A stretch of 30,798 nt of DNA from positions 1 to 30,798 of the IMG/VR virus record IMGVR_UViG_3300025141_000485, one strand, 5' to 3'. The translations under genes were made by a program, and so were the position numbers. Below are positions 7,301-15,886 of this stretch, in pieces (the first letter of the stretch is position 1; each line of letters starts with the position of its first letter). The notes below the pieces were generated by a model. The model ran no database searches, was not told the DNA's origin, and saw only the letters and a program-made list of their open reading frames with translations. Origin of the DNA: a virus.

Positions 7301-9915
7301 GCACCAGCGACCAGTGTTGCCCCCTCCTCCCTGGTCATCATCCCTGTGATGCCTTCGTTGACGTTGTTGTACACGTCGGCGGCGTTGCGGAACTTGCTCC
7401 TGGGCATAGCGATCTTTCGGATCTTCTTGCGAATGTCTTTCGCCCACTTGGGTCCGCGAACGACTTCGTTCTTCTTGATCCAGGCGTCTACCTTCCGACT
7501 GTCGGCTGCCCAGAGGAACCGCTCTGCGACTTCCGCTGCTCCCGCGTTGGCGAGTTCGGGGATGGCATACTTCTGAGACTCAGGGGTTGCAACTCTTTCG
7601 GCGGGTGGGGTCGGTGGCTCACCGAGCGGCTGGACCTCTGGGTGCTGCTTGACGTAGCGGGCATACGCCTCTTTCAGCGGGACGATGCGGGCACCAGCGT
7701 CGTCAATGACAATCGTAACTCGATGGAGGTTCCCGCTTTTCAAACCCTCCATGTGGGATGTTGCGTGGTATCCGTAACCGCTGTTCAGCGACTCAACAAC
7801 CGCACTTGGGGCACCAGCCTCCTGATGCGTGTCGCGGATATTCTGAACCAACTCCTTATACGCATCGAAGTTCGTTTTGATTGGCCCATCCAAACCGCGC
7901 ACGGGCTCAACATCCATGTTCTTAGCAATTTGGTTCCACATCTCCATGTCGGGTGGGAGTTCCATGTCCAAGATCTTCGCATCCGGGTTCAGTTCAACGT
8001 AGTTGACCCTACCCTCGCCCGGCTTCCCTTTGCGCGTTCTACCGGCTGCGTATTCCTCAACAACCTTCCGGTTCTCTGTCGAATAGAAGCCCGTCCCCTT
8101 TTTCCACTCCCTGGTGTGTGCATATGGGTCAATGAAGTCGAGGTCACCATCAGGCGAGCCGTGGTAGTTGTACCCCTCGACCTCTGGGCGTTGCGCCTCA
8201 AACTCGTCAAATGATAGGGGTTGCTCTGACTTCCTCTGCTGCCAGTCGCGGAGTTGTCTGATGTACTCGCGCTTCTGTTTCCTCAGAACTTCTGGCGAAG
8301 GAGCAAGCGACCGTCCGGTTGCCGGCCCATCCACAATCTCTTTGATGGCGGGCAGGGAGCGGATGACTTGCAGGTACTCCTGCGCCTGCTCGGGCAGCAG
8401 GTTCTCGACGGCATCGGGCACGATACGCTGGATGTATGCCAGGTTGAGGGCGATGTCCTCGTCGGACAGCCCCGCCTTCTTCATGCTCTCACCGAGCCGC
8501 TGGCGAGCCACCATGTCCGAGGGCCGGCTGCCGGCGCCGGGATCACCCACCACCGAGTCGTACTCCTTCTGTAGGGGCGTCGTGTCCTTGCCTGGCGGGA
8601 CAATCTCACCCTTCTTGTTCCGGTGCAGGTTCTTCTCCAGCAGTCCAAACAGGATGGCTTCCTGTTGCGGGTCGGTTAGTGGCACCTCGTTTTGTGCCGT
8701 AAGTTCATCGACCTTCTGCCCAAACCTCTCAATGACCTCTGGCGAAGCGTACTCGTCCGCAAGAGCTCGGATCGCATCTCCATAGGGGTGCCCCTTGAAG
8801 GTGTCTCGGAAGGAGTGCCGCATCTCGGTGACCGCATCGGGCAAGTCCCACAACACAGGTTTCGCCCAATCCGGGGTGTGATGGAAGGACTTGTGCAGCC
8901 ACGGGTTCAGCTTCACGTCCCGCTCGGGGATGTTCACCAGACCGTAGAAGGCTTTGCGTGCGTGCTTCTTGTAGTGCAGGGGTTCGCCGGCAACCGACTC
9001 TACCTGAACGAAGTCGTCGCCGGCACGCACCTTGACCGGAAGTTTCTTTCCGCCGATCCGCATGGTGGGTTTGAGCAGCATCGCCGGTCCAAGCAGGGAC
9101 TCCACCGGGAACTGGTAGAAGGCATTGGCGAATGCGTCCCACTTGTCTCCCTTCTCCGCCATGGCAGCCGAGGCAATGGCAGGGCTCAGTCCGTAGACCA
9201 TGGCTCGCCCGGCGGCCACCGTGCGCTCGTTGATCCTCTGCATCCAGGCGTCCCTCGAGTGGGCACCCTTTCGCAGGGACTTCTGGATGGCGGCCTTTGA
9301 GGAGTAGCCATGCTTGGCAGGGTCCCAGTCCTCTTCCGAGATGTTGGCACGCAGGGCAGGGTCGTTGTCGGTAGCCTCTGAGCCGGCACCGAACTTGGCA
9401 CGCATCGCCCAGTGCCCGGCACCCTCACCCACCTCCCGGCCTAACAGCACCGAGCCCATGAAAGGCCAGGTTAGGATGCCGGCGGCGACCGCAGCCCCAC
9501 CTGCCAGGACGTTGGCACCGAACTGGGCTGTGCCCGTCACCATCTCCATGGCCCGGTTCTCTCCGACCTGTGTTGCGAGTGGAGTTGCTCCCTGCCTTCC
9601 AGCTGTCTGGAGGGCAAGCCACCTGTCAAAGCCCACCTGCCCAGGACCAGGGGCTTCAGGTTGGCTGCGGATGAAACCGAGCGGGTCTCCGAGGGTGTGC
9701 AGGAACTGCCCGGTCAGCGGCAGCCCGGACTCTGCGAGGGGCTTGTCGAAGGCTTGGCGGCGAACGGTCTCTCCGGGTGCCACCTGGTCGCCGGCTACCA
9801 GACCGGGTTCTTCGTCCAAGAACTGGACCGATGGCTCAGAGGGCTCATCAAGAAACTCGACCGTTGACGCAGGCTGCGCCCCAGGATCATCGAGAAACTC
9901 GATTGAACTCGCCAT
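4327..9915 (-). CDS. giant (1862-residue) putative ejection/internal virion protein with ADP-ribosyltransferase-like segment
   Basis: This is the largest protein in the window. Residues 4-36 hold three short copies of an [V/I][E/Q]FLD-type motif. Residues 127-158 are a hydrophobic, Gly/Ala-rich possible membrane segment. Residues about 578-735 resemble ADP-ribosyltransferase folds: YNYHGS (H585), a following GTGFYSTENRKVVEEYAAG segment, and VNYVELNPD (E641). About residues 1430-1510 hold an aromatic-rich region (AQAYFIAKDGLGLKHSEAVQ, then KFIVPPFLTYGYKQANF). Such regions recur in very large phage 'polyvalent' proteins that enter the cell with the DNA. Its position after the tail genes and two other internal-protein candidates supports ejection into the host. 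The catalytic call is inferred from motifs alone. The ribosome site is GAGG, 9 nt from the ATG. Confidence 0.7.
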   Translation of the reverse strand: MASSIEFLDDPGAQPASTVEFLDEPSEPSVQFLDEEPGLVAGDQVAPGETVRRQAFDKPLAESGLPLTGQFLHTLGDPLGFIRSQPEAPGPGQVGFDRWLALQTAGRQGATPLATQVGENRAMEMVTGTAQFGANVLAGGAAVAAGILTWPFMGSVLLGREVGEGAGHWAMRAKFGAGSEATDNDPALRANISEEDWDPAKHGYSSKAAIQKSLRKGAHSRDAWMQRINERTVAAGRAMVYGLSPAIASAAMAEKGDKWDAFANAFYQFPVESLLGPAMLLKPTMRIGGKKLPVKVRAGDDFVQVESVAGEPLHYKKHARKAFYGLVNIPERDVKLNPWLHKSFHHTPDWAKPVLWDLPDAVTEMRHSFRDTFKGHPYGDAIRALADEYASPEVIERFGQKVDELTAQNEVPLTDPQQEAILFGLLEKNLHRNKKGEIVPPGKDTTPLQKEYDSVVGDPGAGSRPSDMVARQRLGESMKKAGLSDEDIALNLAYIQRIVPDAVENLLPEQAQEYLQVIRSLPAIKEIVDGPATGRSLAPSPEVLRKQKREYIRQLRDWQQRKSEQPLSFDEFEAQRPEVEGYNYHGSPDGDLDFIDPYAHTREWKKGTGFYSTENRKVVEEYAAGRTRKGKPGEGRVNYVELNPDAKILDMELPPDMEMWNQIAKNMDVEPVRGLDGPIKTNFDAYKELVQNIRDTHQEAGAPSAVVESLNSGYGYHATSHMEGLKSGNLHRVTIVIDDAGARIVPLKEAYARYVKQHPEVQPLGEPPTPPAERVATPESQKYAIPELANAGAAEVAERFLWAADSRKVDAWIKKNEVVRGPKWAKDIRKKIRKIAMPRSKFRNAADVYNNVNEGITGMMTREEGATLVAGAMKGLAQKMKHDTNWVAYAFSETVTKGKYTHVPMKSVHPITEKLPRILAKMDEANVAAGKRSYELPVSEHGALLYTQPMKLFIKGAKQIENAAGGSEAAVAAQARLLGIIRSHPTVRFISDAKTPALARWVSREMSNPQSDLYRFYEPYRLQQEALVETLGQHPLTILQNYDAYLSRSWSDMTTKWAAIQRDLGAEVFGIPMKQTSSRHKRQRTDAEAAGALLEKVEAAENLRQKRTREAKELTGDEQSAFIAQHAADLSGFTTHQTVKWTLDNSQWLLENMNYFKQLESYLDSSGMISLEPKTGWVRFLTTKDVTPQAAAANVDPYNFMFGPMAGKYVPPSIAKAFRGLREQYKSVGPLLGMWKLLHTGFNLPGYHVRNELGDLLNLASRSGYTPTHKAWRTARTRSNSLVDRLHDHGKIDGTTAKLISDGLLQQPGVDATPMVTGDAMTHAGALGSHVLDQTLRGVSQDATGAMKTTTMLQRFYDLGTVGKGAWEKWGVPVRLRGNKKGIKLGKAYREAVDAAKAEWYAREGYPVAMSGSAGIREFTRQLADTAVIRWTVKRENQRRAQAYFIAKDGLGLKHSEAVQWALDTLHDYGDKPAAMTWLQTNTLSKFIVPPFLTYGYKQANFTMRMMLHRPEHYMMKLMVDGMNAYDVTRTAQEDGGDKHFLAGHQFAALTTFGSNRLLMGSGRDIAQMFHAAGGGGKWLRAFKGYDKHGNMHELTMTLPLRDIANLNTVLHDIQPDDDVLRRVARMNPFTDAFFVFMNPSSLYSPAQGSGVAPSNPSTSVYAYRALGYLAKMFVPVDSWQRSGPLTALPGGAAYEAARGLSQGAIQTRGKRNLPVHPVEAFTRILTPGMGISAVDQANMWYRTVQSINAKKRRMAMESRRQLNKLNPLEEDQALELRQGEINLRYAMHMKALEMNLALTGDRKMHKHMRALKKDWLRASSEVKKRGFISPLEVGTPESKSILKSMIDTAYNVFTNTPEGNE

Positions 9916-9921
9916 TCGGAA

Positions 9922-10836
9922 CTACCTCAAGGGGTGGAACTGCTTGCGATCGGGACTTGCCCAACCAAACACGCCACGGTCTTTGGCTCTACGCCAACCT
10001 GGGGCTGGCGGCTCTCCCCAGTTCGGTTCAGCCTGCGGCTGCGGGATCGTGCTTTGACGGTGGTCAACGGAAATAGCCCTGCTGTAGTCAGTTTGTGCGG
10101 TGTCGATCATGCTGTCGATGAGCTTGAGTTGTTTCGCCTTCTCCTTTCCGAACAGGTTCTGACTGGTCACGATCCTCGCTCGAGAGTCTATCAACTTCCG
10201 CAGTTTGTTGGACTCCTCTTGGATGATGCGATCCCTGTGGTCTTGCGGCTGCCTGGCGCGAGGCATGTCCCTGCCGGTCTGGGCATAGGTCTTGCCGGTG
10301 GGGGAGAGTTTCTCCGGGTCGATGACTTCTCGCGTGGCTCTTTCGAGATCTGGAGATATGCGCCGCAGTCGCTTGTACTTGGACTCCAACACCTTCCTTA
10401 TCCGCTTGTGGTGTGTGGGACTCTGATCCATCTCGAGAGCGAGGCCCTCGATCTCCTTGATGAGTTTCTCTGCGCCTCGACCCTTGCCCCTGCCCCTGCC
10501 CCTGCGGGCGAAGCGGTCTCGGAGTCGAGCGGCGTGGGTCAACTCTTCCTTCCTGTCGGCGGCCCGCTGCGCTTGCAGTGCCTGCTGGTTCTGGAGTTGG
10601 TGCTCCATGAGACCGTGACGGGCAGAGGTCGCCTCCATCCGGTGCATGTCCTCCGGGTCGATGGTGTGCGGGTCCATGGCACGAGGGATGACGCCGGCCA
10701 GGTTGGTCAGTGCCTTGCTCTGCATCAGGGCTTGGTCGGTCATCGCCAAGTCCCGGCGAGCGGCAGCATCCTCGGCATAGGCATTCTGCATGCCCTGCCA
10801 CTGGCGCTGCTTGAGAAGTTCAAATCGCTCTGCCAT
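9922..10836 (-). CDS. basic helical protein, probable internal virion protein
   Basis: The 304-residue, almost entirely helical protein is rich in Arg, Lys, Gln and Glu. It includes a Gly-Arg stretch (RRGRGRGKGRG, about residues 111-121) likely to bind nucleic acid. Coiled-coil segments lie around residues 80-108 and 195-250. Its ATG has an AAGGGG ribosome site, and only a few bases separate it from the genes on each side. In short-tailed phages two to three helical proteins of this kind are packed under the portal and ejected. The position between the 561- and 1862-residue genes fits that role. No sequence family is recognised. Confidence 0.55.
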   Translation of the reverse strand: MAERFELLKQRQWQGMQNAYAEDAAARRDLAMTDQALMQSKALTNLAGVIPRAMDPHTIDPEDMHRMEATSARHGLMEHQLQNQQALQAQRAADRKEELTHAARLRDRFARRGRGRGKGRGAEKLIKEIEGLALEMDQSPTHHKRIRKVLESKYKRLRRISPDLERATREVIDPEKLSPTGKTYAQTGRDMPRARQPQDHRDRIIQEESNKLRKLIDSRARIVTSQNLFGKEKAKQLKLIDSMIDTAQTDYSRAISVDHRQSTIPQPQAEPNWGEPPAPGWRRAKDRGVFGWASPDRKQFHPLR

Positions 10837-10839
10837 CGT

Positions 10840-12525
10840 CTACCCCTTCAAGGCTGCATGCCAATCGTCGTCCCAGTTGTGGATCTCAGCGACGTAGGTG
10901 ATTGCTTGAATCCAAGTCTTAAGAGCCTTGCCCCACTCATATTTAGATGTGTAGGCATTTTTTTGAGGGATTGGGAATTTGCCTGCCTTGCTCGCCATTT
11001 TTTGAACGATTGTAGGAACCGACCCGCCCTGCACCCACTTCTCAATGATTGCGCTGGTGTAAGCAGGGTTGCTGGGCATCTCTACCGAACTGGGCTTGTA
11101 CGCGAACATCTCTATTATTTCCTCGTCGGACACCTCGATGTCGCCGGCAAGGATGCCTGCCAGTTTGCCGATGGTCTCGTCGTCAGGCACCAGGTCGAAT
11201 GCGTTGATGAAATTGGTGGCTGCCTCTATGCCGGCATACTTCTTCTTCCAAGCGTTCATGTCCTTGGTTTCCGCAAACTTGTCTTGGGCGAGTTTCTGAG
11301 CAGCCTCTGCCAAGTCCATCCTGCCCTGCTCTGCCAACAAGCCAGCCAGAATGCCCGCTTGCTGTCCGTACAACTGCGACTGAGCGAGGGCAAACTTGTA
11401 CTCCGCATCGACCATGGCTTTCGCTGCATTCACCGACTCCTGTGCCAGGAGAGGGCTGCCGCCCGCGAGGATGCCGCCGCCGGCTTCCGCCAGCGCAGCG
11501 TGCAGGGTGTCCTTCTGCTTCTGAATCTGCGACTTCGCCTGCTCGAGCATGCCCTTGTGCAGGGCGCCACCCTTCTCGGTCAGGGCACCGAGCTTGCCTG
11601 CGATGTCGTAGATCTCCTTCCGCAGACCACCCATCGAGGGTGCCATGCCATTGGTCGCCTTGTTCCAGCCCTCCTTGGTGGACAGGTCGCCCATGTGTTT
11701 CGACATGCCGTCCTTAGTGGACAGGCTGGCTTCCTCGACACCCTCAGCCGGCACCATTGCCGACTCCTGCTCCTCGAAAGGCGTGGCAGGTGGCTCCATC
11801 GTGCTGGTGCCTGTGTCAGTGGCGGTGCCAGGGGCGAAGTGATTCGGGGGTCCACCGGGCTCATCGGGTTGCGCGGGGGTTGCGTCACCCGCAGGCTGCG
11901 GGGCGGCTGCCGGATGCTGCTGGGGTGCCTGGGGACCATAGGGGTTGCTGGGTCCATCAGGGGCTGCGCCTCCCGCTGCTTGGGGTGGCGGGGCAGACTC
12001 TCCCTGGTAGGGGATCTCGCCGCCGCCGGGCGGTCCTTCCTTGGAGTAGTCGAACTGCATGGGCGGGCCGCCAGGTCGCTGCTGCTGCGCTGCCTGCTGC
12101 TGCTGCCGCATCATCATGCGTGCCATGGGTTCTGCCGCAGCCTGGACCCTGGACTGCATGTCCTGCTCTTGGCGCTGCTGCTGAAGACCCTGGACCGTCT
12201 GCTCCATGCCGCCAAGGCGACCCTCAAGACCGCGTGAGCCGTGCTGCACTGACTGGGTGCGGAGGAACGAGGCTACTGCCGGCGACATCTCCTTGGTCTT
12301 GACGCGGAACTGGGAACCTTGGGCGGCGGGCGTAGCCTGCTGCACTGGTTGGTGGATCGGAGTCTGATTGGCGAAGGGGTTCTGTGCGCCCTGCTGATTG
12401 TGTTCAAAGGGTTGCTGCTTGCGCTGCGGCGGGAGACCTTGGCGCATCTGCCCCATCTCACCCGATGTGGGGAAGCCGCTCTCCTTCGCACCCTCGTTGC
12501 TGAACCCTCGAGTGAAGTCAACCAT
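10840..12525 (-). CDS. Gln/Pro/Gly-rich then helical protein, probable internal virion protein
   Basis: The 561-residue protein begins with about 235 low-complexity residues rich in Q, G, P and A (for example QQQQAAQQQRPGGPP). Then comes a short internal duplication (LSTKDGMSKHMGD and LSTKEGWNKATNG) and a long Ala-rich helical region (about residues 260-410). The last 60 codons are noticeably more AT-rich than the surroundings, with T7 and T6 runs on the plus strand at 10958-10964 and near 11000. The disordered head plus helical body resembles ejection or core proteins rather than enzymes. The ribosome site is GGGGGAAGAG immediately before the ATG. The exact role is unknown. Confidence 0.55.
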   Translation of the reverse strand: MVDFTRGFSNEGAKESGFPTSGEMGQMRQGLPPQRKQQPFEHNQQGAQNPFANQTPIHQPVQQATPAAQGSQFRVKTKEMSPAVASFLRTQSVQHGSRGLEGRLGGMEQTVQGLQQQRQEQDMQSRVQAAAEPMARMMMRQQQQAAQQQRPGGPPMQFDYSKEGPPGGGEIPYQGESAPPPQAAGGAAPDGPSNPYGPQAPQQHPAAAPQPAGDATPAQPDEPGGPPNHFAPGTATDTGTSTMEPPATPFEEQESAMVPAEGVEEASLSTKDGMSKHMGDLSTKEGWNKATNGMAPSMGGLRKEIYDIAGKLGALTEKGGALHKGMLEQAKSQIQKQKDTLHAALAEAGGGILAGGSPLLAQESVNAAKAMVDAEYKFALAQSQLYGQQAGILAGLLAEQGRMDLAEAAQKLAQDKFAETKDMNAWKKKYAGIEAATNFINAFDLVPDDETIGKLAGILAGDIEVSDEEIIEMFAYKPSSVEMPSNPAYTSAIIEKWVQGGSVPTIVQKMASKAGKFPIPQKNAYTSKYEWGKALKTWIQAITYVAEIHNWDDDWHAALKG

Positions 12526-12534
12526 CTCTTCCCC

Positions 12535-13113
12535 CTATGGTTGCAGGCGTGTCTCAACGCCCACCACCACACTGGTCTCTTCGACCGTCCGAGTCGAGCC
12601 CGCGTCGGACACAACCTTGACCCGCAGGAACTGCGCCGCCGCGATGGTCGTAGCTCCGGGTGTCACTTGCTTGTAGTAGCCATAACTGTTGGTGCCGTCT
12701 GTCTCCACCGCAGCGCCTGGCGAGCCTGCTGTGAATTGAGCACTGCACCCGGTCACTGTGGTATAAACGCCATCGACAGTGCCCGACTGCTCCAGGGTCA
12801 CCGTGAAGTCGTCGCCACCGGCAATGGCAGCACTCAGTCGGAGTTGGAACTCCACCGCGTAGACCTTGCTGCTATCACCACTGGCAGCACCAGACCCGAT
12901 GCCCAACTTCTGGTAATTCATCATGACGGTAGCAGCGACACCCACCTGCCTGTCGCTCTGGAACGGCAGATGGGTTCGGATGTTGAACCGCTCCAAGTTG
13001 TCCACCGGGATGGAAGTCAGAAAATCTTGGATGTTCTTAAGCGCGGTGCGGATCTGTGAGCCGAGCAGCGCACCGCCATCGAGGATCTTGGGAATTAGGG
13101 GTCCGCTTGTCAT
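12535..13113 (-). CDS. small beta-rich virion structural protein
   Basis: The ATG at 13113 overlaps the preceding stop (ATGA), giving 192 residues. After a short helix (GSQIRTALKNIQDFLTSIP) the protein is beta-rich, with a pattern seen in phage structural proteins that carry a galectin- or Ig-like sandwich. Examples are 'KVYAVEFQLRLSAAIAGG', 'DFTVTLEQSGTVDG', 'YKQVTPGATTI' and 'AAQFLRVKVVSDAGS'. It directly follows the beta-helix spike gene and is probably a tail or head accessory protein. No specific family is assigned. Confidence 0.6.
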   Translation of the reverse strand: MTSGPLIPKILDGGALLGSQIRTALKNIQDFLTSIPVDNLERFNIRTHLPFQSDRQVGVAATVMMNYQKLGIGSGAASGDSSKVYAVEFQLRLSAAIAGGDDFTVTLEQSGTVDGVYTTVTGCSAQFTAGSPGAAVETDGTNSYGYYKQVTPGATTIAAAQFLRVKVVSDAGSTRTVEETSVVVGVETRLQP

Positions 13114-13772
13114 GGTCGCACATCGATGGTTGCGGCGGGACCGTTGGCAGCCTCGCTCAGGTTGGTGCCCGTCATGTACGACAGGACATAGGTCCGAGTC
13201 GAGGACCACTTGTTGCCGACAGCGATGCCGTAGTCTGCGCCATCGTCATAATAGATGTCCGCGAACACACCATGAGAGATGTCATCCACAAACCTGCACA
13301 TCATGACCCGGCAATAGTCTGCGTCGATGAGGACGGCATTTTGCTGCGCTCCCTCAAAGGTGCAAGCTTCGATAGAGCAGTGGCTAGCTTGGATGTCCAG
13401 GGTCTCGGTTGCTGTCGTCCCGGTCTGCTTGAAGTGTAGTCCGCGCAGTGTGACGTAAGCGCCAGTGATGTTGAAAGCGTTCCCGTCGCAGGTGATACGG
13501 ACCCTGCCAATCGCCTCGATAGTGACCTCTTTGTCCAGCGTCAGAGCGTTGGGCAGTCGATACTCGCCAGGCAGCAAGCGGATGACCTCGCCTGTGATGG
13601 CGGCCCGGACGGCACCGGCAAGACTATCGAGTGGGGAAACTTCCACACCCCTTCGCTGATACCTCTCGTTGAGGTCCTCCTTCATCTGGCGGAGACTGTG
13701 GTCAACGCCGACATGCAGGCTGGAGAGTGCGTCGAGCTGCTGGAACCCAATGTTGGGGTAGCTTTCCCTCAT
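13110..13772 (-). CDS. beta-helix tail spike/fiber-like protein
   Basis: The ATG at 13772 overlaps the nozzle stop (ATGA), giving 220 residues. Residues about 60-170 read as right-handed parallel beta-helix rungs: 'VIRLLPGEYRLPNALTLDK', 'VTIEAIGRVRITCDGNAF', 'VTLRGLHFKQTG', 'CSIEACTFEGAQQNAVLI', 'CRVMMCRFVDDISHGVF'. This pectate-lyase-like pattern is typical of phage tail spikes and of enzymes acting on polysaccharide. The protein is short for a spike (often more than 500 residues) and lacks a recognisable trimerisation or chaperone tail. It may be a trimeric spike domain attached to the nozzle. It probably contacts host surface glycans. Confidence 0.7.
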   Translation of the reverse strand: MRESYPNIGFQQLDALSSLHVGVDHSLRQMKEDLNERYQRRGVEVSPLDSLAGAVRAAITGEVIRLLPGEYRLPNALTLDKEVTIEAIGRVRITCDGNAFNITGAYVTLRGLHFKQTGTTATETLDIQASHCSIEACTFEGAQQNAVLIDADYCRVMMCRFVDDISHGVFADIYYDDGADYGIAVGNKWSSTRTYVLSYMTGTNLSEAANGPAATIDVRP

Positions 13773-15886
13773 CGACGAACCCCCTTCTCCGGGGTCAGGA
13801 CTAAGGAGATGTCGATGACGCGCAAGGAGGCACCCGAGGTGTCGTCCACCCGCTTCCGCAGTACCAACCTGGCGAACTGCGTCGAGGGGCATCGCACATC
13901 CACCCGGCAGTCAAAGGGTTGGTCGGGCACCCAGAGGTGGACATCGTCTTCAGCGGTGCCACCGTCTGCCTGCCACTGACCGATAGAGTCATCGCCTGCG
14001 TCTGGCTGCCAGAAGTAGCCCGAGACTGGGGACTTGAACTCGCGAGGCCAGGGGGTGACCGTGGTGACGTACTCCTGGCTAGCGGTTGCTGCCGGGGCAT
14101 CCTGCTGATTGATAGCCTCAAATGGGGCGAGTTCGGGCAGCAGGGCGAGTTGCACCTTGTTGGTGTCCGCAGACCCGCCGGCAATCCGACTGTTGAAAGT
14201 GTCGTCCCGCGTAGCGTACATCCGCATCCGCACCTGCCGGTAGATGCGGGGGGCGGCATCGCCCATGTGCAGCCGCTTGGTGATCGCAATCATCTCAAAC
14301 GGAAGTTCGGCGTAGACAGGCGAGGAAGCAACGAACGTCAGTTTCTCGTCCGGGGCGTTCTCCCGATCCATCACCCCAATGGACATGTGGGACGCAGTCT
14401 CATCTGGGTTGGTACGGGTCGCGGCATTGTACTCGAGGTAGCCTTGGGCGAAGAGTTTCTCGGGCTCTCTGCTGCTGGACATCAGCGAGTACATGCCAGC
14501 GATGGCAGAACCAACCGTGTCTGCCGGGGCACCTTCAGTCCCCGAATCGTATGCGCCAGCCCCTGTCCACAGCCAGCACCTGCCGGTCGGGTAGTGGATG
14601 CAGATGGCAATGTCGTTCAGTTCCGTTCCAGAACCGCCCTTGAGTGCGACGACGTAAACATCGTCCGAGGCGATGACAGCCGCTGACGCATGCTTGAGGA
14701 CATTGTGTGCCACGATGTGCGGCATGTGGAGGTCTTCCCCCTGGATCGTCCAGCCCCGAGGCAGCCCGACAGGTGCCTCCCTGCCCCGGAACATCTTGTC
14801 CAGCGGTTTGCTCATCCGCTTGGGCAGCCCGCTGCCATCCCAGGCGTAGATGCCGTCTTGAGCGGTCCACATCAGGAGACCATCTCTGGTCTGCACGATG
14901 GTTCTATGGGCGGCACAGCCCACACCCATGACCTTCACCACCTTCGCGGGGGGCGCGTCGGTGATGTACATCTCGGTGTCAGTGAACACCACAAGCTGTT
15001 TGCGGAATGACGCTAGGCCAGTGACCTTCCGCAGCGAGGGCATAGCGGAGAAGTTCACGGCACGGAGGCACCGGGGCAGGAAGGGATCGGAGAAGTAGAT
15101 AAAGCGGGAATCGACGCGGATCTTCATCTTGTCGGTGGAGAGTTTGACTCCATCCTTGGTCTGGTCGTCGGTGGCGAAGATGGCGGTGCCGTCTGTGTCG
15201 ATGGCAATGTCGGTGGTGAGCCAGACATCGTCGTCGAATCCGGCGTAGACCAGGCGTCCGTTATGCTCGACCACCATGGAGGCACCATAGAAGTTGGTGA
15301 TGTACGCGAACTGGTCTTGGTCCGAGGGGTTCTTGTAGAAGGAACCGCCAGCGTCGGTGATCTCCTTGTCGTGCTCTGCCCACCTCCACAGGGTGCCTCC
15401 GTTGCAGAAGTAGACGAAGACACCGAACTGAGTGAAGGTATAGGGACGGTTGGGTCGGTCGTTGGAGCGGTTGTCGCTAGTCAGGACGGTGAGACCGTCC
15501 CCGATGTTGGCCGAATGGGCAGTAGTCGTCCATACGCCGGCTGAGACAATCTGCGACAAACCACCCGAATTGTCGTTGGGCACAGCGCAGGCGATGATAT
15601 AATCGCTGCCAGAACTAGACGAGTACAGGTGAGCTCCCAGAGGGAAGTATTCCTCCCACGCCAGGGTCTTCCATTCGTCTGGGACGTAGCGGTCGGTGGC
15701 ATCGTCGTCTGCCTCAACCTGCCAGGTCTCTGGGGACCGGAGGATGCGCCAGCCTTTGCGGGCCTCGAGCAAATCCCTGGACAGGTCACAGTTCAAAAGC
15801 AGATCGAACTCGACACTCTTCTGTCGAGCCGGCTCTGTCTCCATTCCCCCAAAGACTGGGAGCACTTGTGACTCTGTGTCTGCCAT
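13769..15886 (-). CDS. tail tube/nozzle protein (beta-propeller, T7 gp12/P22 gp10-like)
   Basis: The 705-residue protein begins with the 'ADTESQVLPVFGGM' type N-terminus. Repeated beta segments follow, typical of the propeller in short-tailed phage nozzles: 'GVFVYFCNGGTLWRWA', 'NGRLVYAGFDDDVWLTTD', 'FRKQLVVFTDTEMYI', 'GVGCAAHRTIVQTRDGLLMW', 'TAQDGIYAWDGSG'. The last set is the conserved 'probe-type switch to first-time question' strand pattern of tail tube B proteins. The C-terminal 200 residues form a separate beta domain that probably carries the spike. It forms the hexameric end of the short tail and follows the adaptor gene by 3 nt. The family is diverse, but order and pattern support it well. 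Confidence 0.75.
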   Translation of the reverse strand: MADTESQVLPVFGGMETEPARQKSVEFDLLLNCDLSRDLLEARKGWRILRSPETWQVEADDDATDRYVPDEWKTLAWEEYFPLGAHLYSSSSGSDYIIACAVPNDNSGGLSQIVSAGVWTTTAHSANIGDGLTVLTSDNRSNDRPNRPYTFTQFGVFVYFCNGGTLWRWAEHDKEITDAGGSFYKNPSDQDQFAYITNFYGASMVVEHNGRLVYAGFDDDVWLTTDIAIDTDGTAIFATDDQTKDGVKLSTDKMKIRVDSRFIYFSDPFLPRCLRAVNFSAMPSLRKVTGLASFRKQLVVFTDTEMYITDAPPAKVVKVMGVGCAAHRTIVQTRDGLLMWTAQDGIYAWDGSGLPKRMSKPLDKMFRGREAPVGLPRGWTIQGEDLHMPHIVAHNVLKHASAAVIASDDVYVVALKGGSGTELNDIAICIHYPTGRCWLWTGAGAYDSGTEGAPADTVGSAIAGMYSLMSSSREPEKLFAQGYLEYNAATRTNPDETASHMSIGVMDRENAPDEKLTFVASSPVYAELPFEMIAITKRLHMGDAAPRIYRQVRMRMYATRDDTFNSRIAGGSADTNKVQLALLPELAPFEAINQQDAPAATASQEYVTTVTPWPREFKSPVSGYFWQPDAGDDSIGQWQADGGTAEDDVHLWVPDQPFDCRVDVRCPSTQFARLVLRKRVDDTSGASLRVIDISLVLTPEKGVRR

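Noticed and set aside
5080-8214. Long plus-strand open frames opposite the giant gene
   Set aside because: They are mirror frames of a GC-rich gene with strong third-position bias; their products show no domains and have no ribosome sites.
10954-10966. A7 run (minus strand) as a -1 frameshift site in the 561-residue gene
   Set aside because: The -1 and 0 frames end within a few bases of each other and no better protein appears after a shift, so there is nothing to support programmed slippage.
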